Of a stretch of 9,452 bases of DNA, positions 6,165 through 9,452 are shown in pieces; position 1 is the first letter of the stretch; every line of letters begins with the position of its first letter. The stretch spans positions 1 through 9,452 of the forward strand of contig DISF01000097.1 of the NCBI GenBank assembly GCA_002421985.1. Reading direction: 5' to 3'. A model generated the notes under the pieces. That model saw only the letters and a list, made by a program, of their open reading frames with translations, made no database searches and was not told the origin of the DNA. The position numbers and the translations under genes are program-made. The stretch comes from Roseovarius sp. UBA6217. GTDB lineage: Bacteria > Pseudomonadota > Alphaproteobacteria > Rhodobacterales > Rhodobacteraceae.

Positions 6165-6404
6165 ATGAAGGCCCGGGTTCATGTGATGCTCAAGACCGGC
6201 GTTCTCGACCCGCAGGGCGAGGCGGTGCGCCACGCGCTGGGATCGCTCGGATTTTCGGGCATCGAGAGCGTGCGGCAGGGCAAGGTGATCGAGCTGGACC
6301 TCGCCGAGACCGAGGCCGACAAGGCGCGCGCGACGGTGACCGAGATGTGCGAGAAGCTGCTCGCCAATACCGTGATCGAAAGCTACTCGGTGGAGCTGGT
6401 CTGA
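6165..6404 (+). CDS. purS: FGAM synthetase subunit PurS
   Basis: Small subunit of the three-part formylglycinamidine ribonucleotide synthetase; it bridges PurL and the glutaminase PurQ and helps channel ammonia. The 79-residue protein (MKARVHVMLKTGVLDPQGEA...) has the typical PurS opening, in which a beta strand is followed by GVLDPQGEAV (12-21), and the GKVIELDL strand (39-46). It starts 11 nt after the purC stop, with AAAGGA spanning that junction as ribosome binding site, so the two are coupled. PurQ, its usual downstream neighbour, is absent here; the next gene points the other way. Confidence 0.95.
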   Translation: MKARVHVMLKTGVLDPQGEAVRHALGSLGFSGIESVRQGKVIELDLAETEADKARATVTEMCEKLLANTVIESYSVELV

Positions 6405-6408
6405 GCGG

Positions 6409-6426
6409 CGGCGCGCAAGTGCGCCG
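6409..6426 (+). repeat. small hairpin just after purS
   Basis: CGGCGC (6409-6414) and GCGCCG (6421-6426) form a perfect 6-bp stem with a 6-nt loop, five bases past the purS stop. There is no following T run. It may protect the 3' end ahead of the terminator-like hairpin at 6456-6487. Confidence 0.35.
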
Positions 6427-6455
6427 TGATTGCGCGCGGGCGACAGGGGGCGAGT

Positions 6456-6487
6456 GGCGGCACCGGGTTGGCCCGCCGCCGCCTTTT
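6456..6487 (+). terminator. terminator-like hairpin of the purC-purS unit
   Basis: GGCGGC (6456-6461) pairs with GCCGCC (6478-6483), directly followed by TTTT (6484-6487); within the loop GGG and CCC can pair further. It lies 51 bp after the purS stop, against the stop codon of the converging hydrolase gene. The T run is short, hence moderate confidence. Confidence 0.5.
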
Positions 6488-6489
6488 CC

Positions 6490-7287
6490 CTAACCAGCGA
6501 GATGCCCCGTCGCGGCGATGAAATCGGCAAGGCAGGCGGCATAATCGGCGGGGCTGTCGATGGGGGGCACATGGCCGGTGCCGCGCAGCAGGCGAAATTG
6601 CGATCCGGGGATCAGGTTGATGGTTTCGCGCACCAGATCGGGCGGGGTGGAGCCGTCCTCGGCCCCGGCAATGCCGAGCGTGGGCAGGCGTAGCCCAGAG
6701 GTGGTTGTGTAGAAATCGGTGCCCGCGATGGCCGCCGCGCAACCGGCATAGCCCTCGGGGTCGTGTTTGCACAGATGCTCATACCACGGCAGGTGGTGGC
6801 CGGCCCTGACCCAGGCGCGCGGGAACCAGCGGTCGCAGGAGGCGCGGGCAAGCTCTGCCATCCCGCCGGGGCGGCGCGCGGTGGCGATGCGCTCGGCCCA
6901 GATCTCGGGCGTGGCGATCTTGGCCCCGGTATTCGACAGCACCAGCGCGCGCACCAGATCGGGCCGTTTCACCGCCAGCCCCTGCGCCACCATGCCGCCG
7001 ATGGAGAGGCCCACGAACATGGCATCGCGCAGGCGCAAATGATCCAGAAGCCGCTCGGCATCGCGGATGAGCGCACCCATCGTATAGGGCGCGGGCGGGG
7101 TCGAGGATTGCCCGTGCCCGCGCGCGTCATAGCGGATGATGCGCAAGCCCGGCGGCAGCAGCGGCACGACGCGATCCCACAAGAGAGCCCCTGTGCCAAG
7201 CGCATGGGCCAGAACCAGCGGCGCGCCGTCGGGCGTGCCCTCGTCTAGGTAATGCAGCGTGATGTCGTCGAATGTCGCGAAGGGCAT
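6490..7287 (-). CDS. pcaD: alpha/beta hydrolase, 3-oxoadipate enol-lactonase (PcaD)-like
   Basis: Serine hydrolase of the alpha/beta fold. By family, PcaD opens the 3-oxoadipate enol-lactone ring in the beta-ketoadipate route for aromatic acids. The 265-residue protein shows the oxyanion-hole region HALGTG (28-33), YDARGHGQS (53-61), the nucleophile elbow GLSIGG (Ser95), the PcaD-like stretch LSNTGAKIATPEIWAERI (117-134), EGYAGC (178-183), the acid in AGAEDGSTPP (Asp211) and GTGH (His239). The start at 7287 gives the family N-terminus MPFATFDD and lies 4 nt after the dehydratase stop; an in-frame extension into the upstream gene is unlikely. Last gene of the four-gene operon. No other pca gene is in view, so the natural substrate may be a different ester or lactone. 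Confidence 0.8.
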   Translation of the reverse strand: MPFATFDDITLHYLDEGTPDGAPLVLAHALGTGALLWDRVVPLLPPGLRIIRYDARGHGQSSTPPAPYTMGALIRDAERLLDHLRLRDAMFVGLSIGGMVAQGLAVKRPDLVRALVLSNTGAKIATPEIWAERIATARRPGGMAELARASCDRWFPRAWVRAGHHLPWYEHLCKHDPEGYAGCAAAIAGTDFYTTTSGLRLPTLGIAGAEDGSTPPDLVRETINLIPGSQFRLLRGTGHVPPIDSPADYAACLADFIAATGHLAG

Positions 7288-7291
7288 GGGG

Positions 7292-8266
7292 CTAGTCCAG
7301 CAGGCCAAGCGCGTCGCGAAAGGTCGCGGCATCGACATTGCCGCCCGAGATGGTGGCGATCACCGCCTCGCCTTCGATCTCTGACCCGTGAAAGAGGGCG
7401 GCGGCGAGCGCCACCGCGCCGCCCGGCTCTGCCACCAGCTTGAGCCGCTGAAAGGCGTGGGCCATGGCGCGCAGGGCCTCTTCCTCGGTCACGACAAGGC
7501 CGGGGCCGCAAAGCCGGGCCATGATCGGGAATGTCAGGTTGCCCGGCTGCGGCGTGATGATCGCGTCGCAAAGGCTTCCCGAGAGGCGGGTGTTGCGTTC
7601 AATGCAACCGCTGGCCAGCGAGCGGGCGGTATCGTCAAACCCCTCCGGCTCTACCGGGCGGGCGCGCAGGCCCTTTGCCTCGGCCTCGAGCGCGAGGGCA
7701 ATGCCCGAGGTGAGCCCGCCACCGCCGCAGCAGACCAGCACATCGGCGGTCTCGATCCCGAGGGCGCGGGCATCCTCGGCGATCTCCAGCCCCACCGTGC
7801 CCTGGCCCGCGATCACCTGCGGCTCATCAAAAGGCTTGATGAGCGTGAGGCCGCGCTCGCCCGAGAGGGCCGCGCCGATCGCGTCGCGATCCTCATGCGC
7901 GCGGTCATAAAGCACCACCTCGGCCCCCAGGGCGCGGGTGTTGGCGATCTTGAGGCGCGGCGCGTCAGACGGCATGATGATGACGCAAGGCACGTCGAAT
8001 TGCTGCGCGGCCAGCGCCACGCCCTGCGCATGGTTGCCGCTGGAAAAGGCGATGACGCCGCGCGCGCGCGTGTCGGGGTCGAGCGCCGACACCGCCGAAC
8101 GCCCGCCGCGATACTTGAAGCTGCCGGTATGTTGCAGGCATTCGGGTTTGACATAGACGCGCCGCCCGGCGATCTCGTCGAGGAAGGGCGAGGACAAAAG
8201 CGGTGTGCGCCGGGCGTGACCCTGAAGGCGGGCAGCGGCGGCGCGGATCATGGTGATATCGGTCAT
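7292..8266 (-). CDS. PLP-dependent threonine/serine dehydratase family protein
   Basis: Fold-type II PLP enzyme expected to deaminate a beta-hydroxy amino acid (threonine, serine or a substituted relative) to a 2-oxo acid plus ammonia. Of 324 residues, key sites are the Schiff-base lysine Lys51 in TGSFKYRGG, SSGNHAQG (75-82) holding the substrate carboxylate, the glycine-rich phosphate loop GGGGLTSG (181-188), EPGGAVALAA (280-289) and the C-terminal SGGN (307-310), whose Ser faces the PLP ring nitrogen. There is no C-terminal ACT domain, so allosteric feedback by isoleucine, as in biosynthetic IlvA, is not expected and a catabolic role is likelier. Its ATG overlaps the upstream hydrolase TGA (ATGA), implying translational coupling. 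Serine racemase or hydroxyaspartate dehydratase activity is possible within the same family. Confidence 0.88.
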   Translation of the reverse strand: MTDITMIRAAAARLQGHARRTPLLSSPFLDEIAGRRVYVKPECLQHTGSFKYRGGRSAVSALDPDTRARGVIAFSSGNHAQGVALAAQQFDVPCVIIMPSDAPRLKIANTRALGAEVVLYDRAHEDRDAIGAALSGERGLTLIKPFDEPQVIAGQGTVGLEIAEDARALGIETADVLVCCGGGGLTSGIALALEAEAKGLRARPVEPEGFDDTARSLASGCIERNTRLSGSLCDAIITPQPGNLTFPIMARLCGPGLVVTEEEALRAMAHAFQRLKLVAEPGGAVALAAALFHGSEIEGEAVIATISGGNVDAATFRDALGLLD

Positions 8267-9096
8267 TCGGTTTGGTCCAGCAGAGCGTGGATGGCGGCAA
8301 GCGCCTCCGGCTCGTCGAGAAAGGGCACATGGCCCCGGTCGGGCACGGTGGCGGTGATGAGGCCGGGGTGGCGGGCCTGCATTTTGCGGAGGGTTTCGGG
8401 CGAGAGCAGGTCGGAATTGGCCCCGCGAATGGCGGCCAGAGGCACCTCGCGCAGCGCGTCGAACATCTGCCAGAGGTCCGGGGCCTCGCCCGCGCCCGCC
8501 TGACCGATGAGCGCATCGCGCAAGCGCGCGTCATAGCGCAGCGCCAGCCCGCCGCCGGGGGTTTCGGCAAACATAGCCTCGGCCTGCGCGCGCCAACGCG
8601 CCAGCGGCACGCCGGGAAAGCCCGTGGCGTGGATATGGGCGAGGGCGCTGGCGGCCGTGTCGAGATCGGGCAGGTCGGGCGCGCGGCCCACGTAATCCAT
8701 GATCCGCTCCAGCCCCTCGGTGGCCACTTCGGGGCCGATATCGTTGAGCACCACCCCCGAGAGCCGATCAGGCACCAGATAGGCCAGCGCCATCGCGATC
8801 AGCCCGCCGCGCGAGGTGCCGATCACAAGAGCGCGGGGCAGGCCGAGATGGTCGAGCAGTTCCACCGCGTCGCGCGCCTCGGTCAGGATGTTGTAGGACA
8901 TGAAATCGGGCGCATGATCCGATTGCCCGCGCCCGCGATAATCGAGCCGGATCACGCGGCACCCCGCCAGATGCGGCAGCAGGAACGCGAAATCGGCGCT
9001 GTTGCGGGTAAGCCCCGCGAGGCACAGGACGGGCGCGCCGGTGCCTTCGTCCTCATAATGCAGCGACAGCCCGTCGGAGGTGGTAAAGCGTGCCAT
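8263..9096 (-). CDS. alpha/beta hydrolase of unknown substrate
   Basis: A 277-residue alpha/beta-fold hydrolase, complete. Visible elements are LHYEDEGTGAPVLCLAGLTR (12-31, oxyanion-hole strand), LDYRGRGQSD (51-60), the nucleophile elbow GTSRGG (Ser95), LNDIGPE (117-123), IRGANSDLLS (223-232, candidate acid Asp229) and PDRGHVPFLDEPEAL (252-266, His256). The full triad argues for an active esterase or lactonase, though the substrate is not readable. The start is ATG at 9096, whose A is the last base of the upstream dehalogenase stop (TGATG). A GTG one codon earlier at 9099 is equally possible. The 3' end overlaps the dehydratase start by 4 nt. It is not a duplicate of the PcaD-like gene: elbows and middle regions differ. 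Confidence 0.88.
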   Translation of the reverse strand: MARFTTSDGLSLHYEDEGTGAPVLCLAGLTRNSADFAFLLPHLAGCRVIRLDYRGRGQSDHAPDFMSYNILTEARDAVELLDHLGLPRALVIGTSRGGLIAMALAYLVPDRLSGVVLNDIGPEVATEGLERIMDYVGRAPDLPDLDTAASALAHIHATGFPGVPLARWRAQAEAMFAETPGGGLALRYDARLRDALIGQAGAGEAPDLWQMFDALREVPLAAIRGANSDLLSPETLRKMQARHPGLITATVPDRGHVPFLDEPEALAAIHALLDQTE

Positions 9097-9452
9097 CACG
9101 CGCCTGCCAGTGCCGGGATGCCGGTGAGGTCCGCTAGCTGCCGGCCGGGGGCGGCGGGCAGGCGGTCCACCGGGTCGCCCGCGCGGTTGACCCAGACGGT
9201 GCGAAAGCCGTAACCGGCGGCGGCGCAGGCGTCCCAGCCGTTTGACGAGACGAAAAGCACCTCCTCGGGCGCGCAGCCGAAACGCTGGCCGACAAGGTCA
9301 TAGACCACGCGGGCGGGCTTGAAGATGCCGATGCTCTCGACCGACAGCACATCGTCGAGAAGATCGCCGATCCCCGCCGAGCGCACCGCGCTGTCAAGCA
9401 TGTCCGGCGCGCCATTCGAGAGGATCGCGGTCTGTTTGCCCGCCGCCTTGAG
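9096..9452 (-). CDS. haloacid dehalogenase type II, partial (N-terminus off the right edge)
   Basis: C-terminal 118 residues of a HAD-superfamily protein; the frame is open through the right edge, so the gene continues there. The edge segment reads LKAAGKQTAILSNGAPDML, the motif II region (SNG) of L-2-haloacid dehalogenases. It is followed by SIGIFKPARVVYDLVG with the catalytic Lys, and FVSSNGWDACAAAGYGF with the Ser, Asn and Asp that bind substrate and shape the site in DhlB/L-DEX enzymes. All these residues fit an active (S)-2-haloacid dehalogenase, but the Asp nucleophile lies outside the window, and many HAD type II proteins act on other substrates. It is the most upstream visible gene of the leftward operon; the promoter is not visible. 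Confidence 0.85.
   Translation of the reverse strand, partial: LKAAGKQTAILSNGAPDMLDSAVRSAGIGDLLDDVLSVESIGIFKPARVVYDLVGQRFGCAPEEVLFVSSNGWDACAAAGYGFRTVWVNRAGDPVDRLPAAPGRQLADLTGIPALAGA

Noticed and set aside
1..9452. CRISPR array, insertion sequence, tRNA or phage genes
   Set aside because: No spaced direct repeats, transposase-like proteins, terminal inverted repeats, cloverleaf sequences or phage proteins were seen on either strand.

Overview
The window looks like chromosomal DNA of a GC-rich alphaproteobacterium, most likely of the Rhodobacterales (Rhodobacter/Paracoccus/Roseobacter relatives). The grounds are the glnB-glnA pair next to a YjeF-type NAD(P)H-hydrate repair gene, a DUF1476 gene (the zeta-type F1-ATPase inhibitor confined to Alphaproteobacteria), a stand-alone PurS, a BHMT-type methyltransferase, and strong G/C bias at third codon positions. 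These are family-level inferences from reading the proteins. No search was run.

Layout. Positions 1-266 form a relatively AT-rich intergenic stretch with the glnA terminator and perhaps the first codons of a leftward gene. From 2060 down to 267 runs a leftward nitrogen-assimilation operon, glnB (PII) then glnA (glutamine synthetase). A 173-bp divergent promoter region (2061-2233) contains a perfect 6-bp-arm palindrome and a second inverted repeat. It separates glnB from the rightward nnr gene (2234-3736), which encodes a fused NAD(P)H-hydrate epimerase/dehydratase. nnr converges on a leftward bmt gene (homocysteine S-methyltransferase). Upstream of bmt, on the same strand, is a DUF1476/zeta-subunit gene. 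A strong 10-bp stem-loop lies between the two.

From 5392 rightward come purC and purS, two steps of de novo purine synthesis, 11 bp apart and followed by a terminator-like hairpin. purQ, the usual partner of purS, does not follow. Instead a four-gene leftward block converges on purS. In transcription order it is a haloacid dehalogenase type II (cut by the right edge), an alpha/beta hydrolase, a PLP-dependent threonine/serine dehydratase without an ACT domain, and a PcaD-like alpha/beta hydrolase. Stop and start codons in the block overlap or lie 4 nt apart, so it is one translationally coupled operon. Its substrate is not evident.

Most of the window is core metabolism with tidy gene boundaries. 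I see no CRISPR array, insertion sequence, tRNA, rRNA or phage gene. The items most worth a second look are the uncharacterised four-gene catabolic operon, the palindromes between glnB and nnr, and the stem-loops in the bmt and purC leaders.
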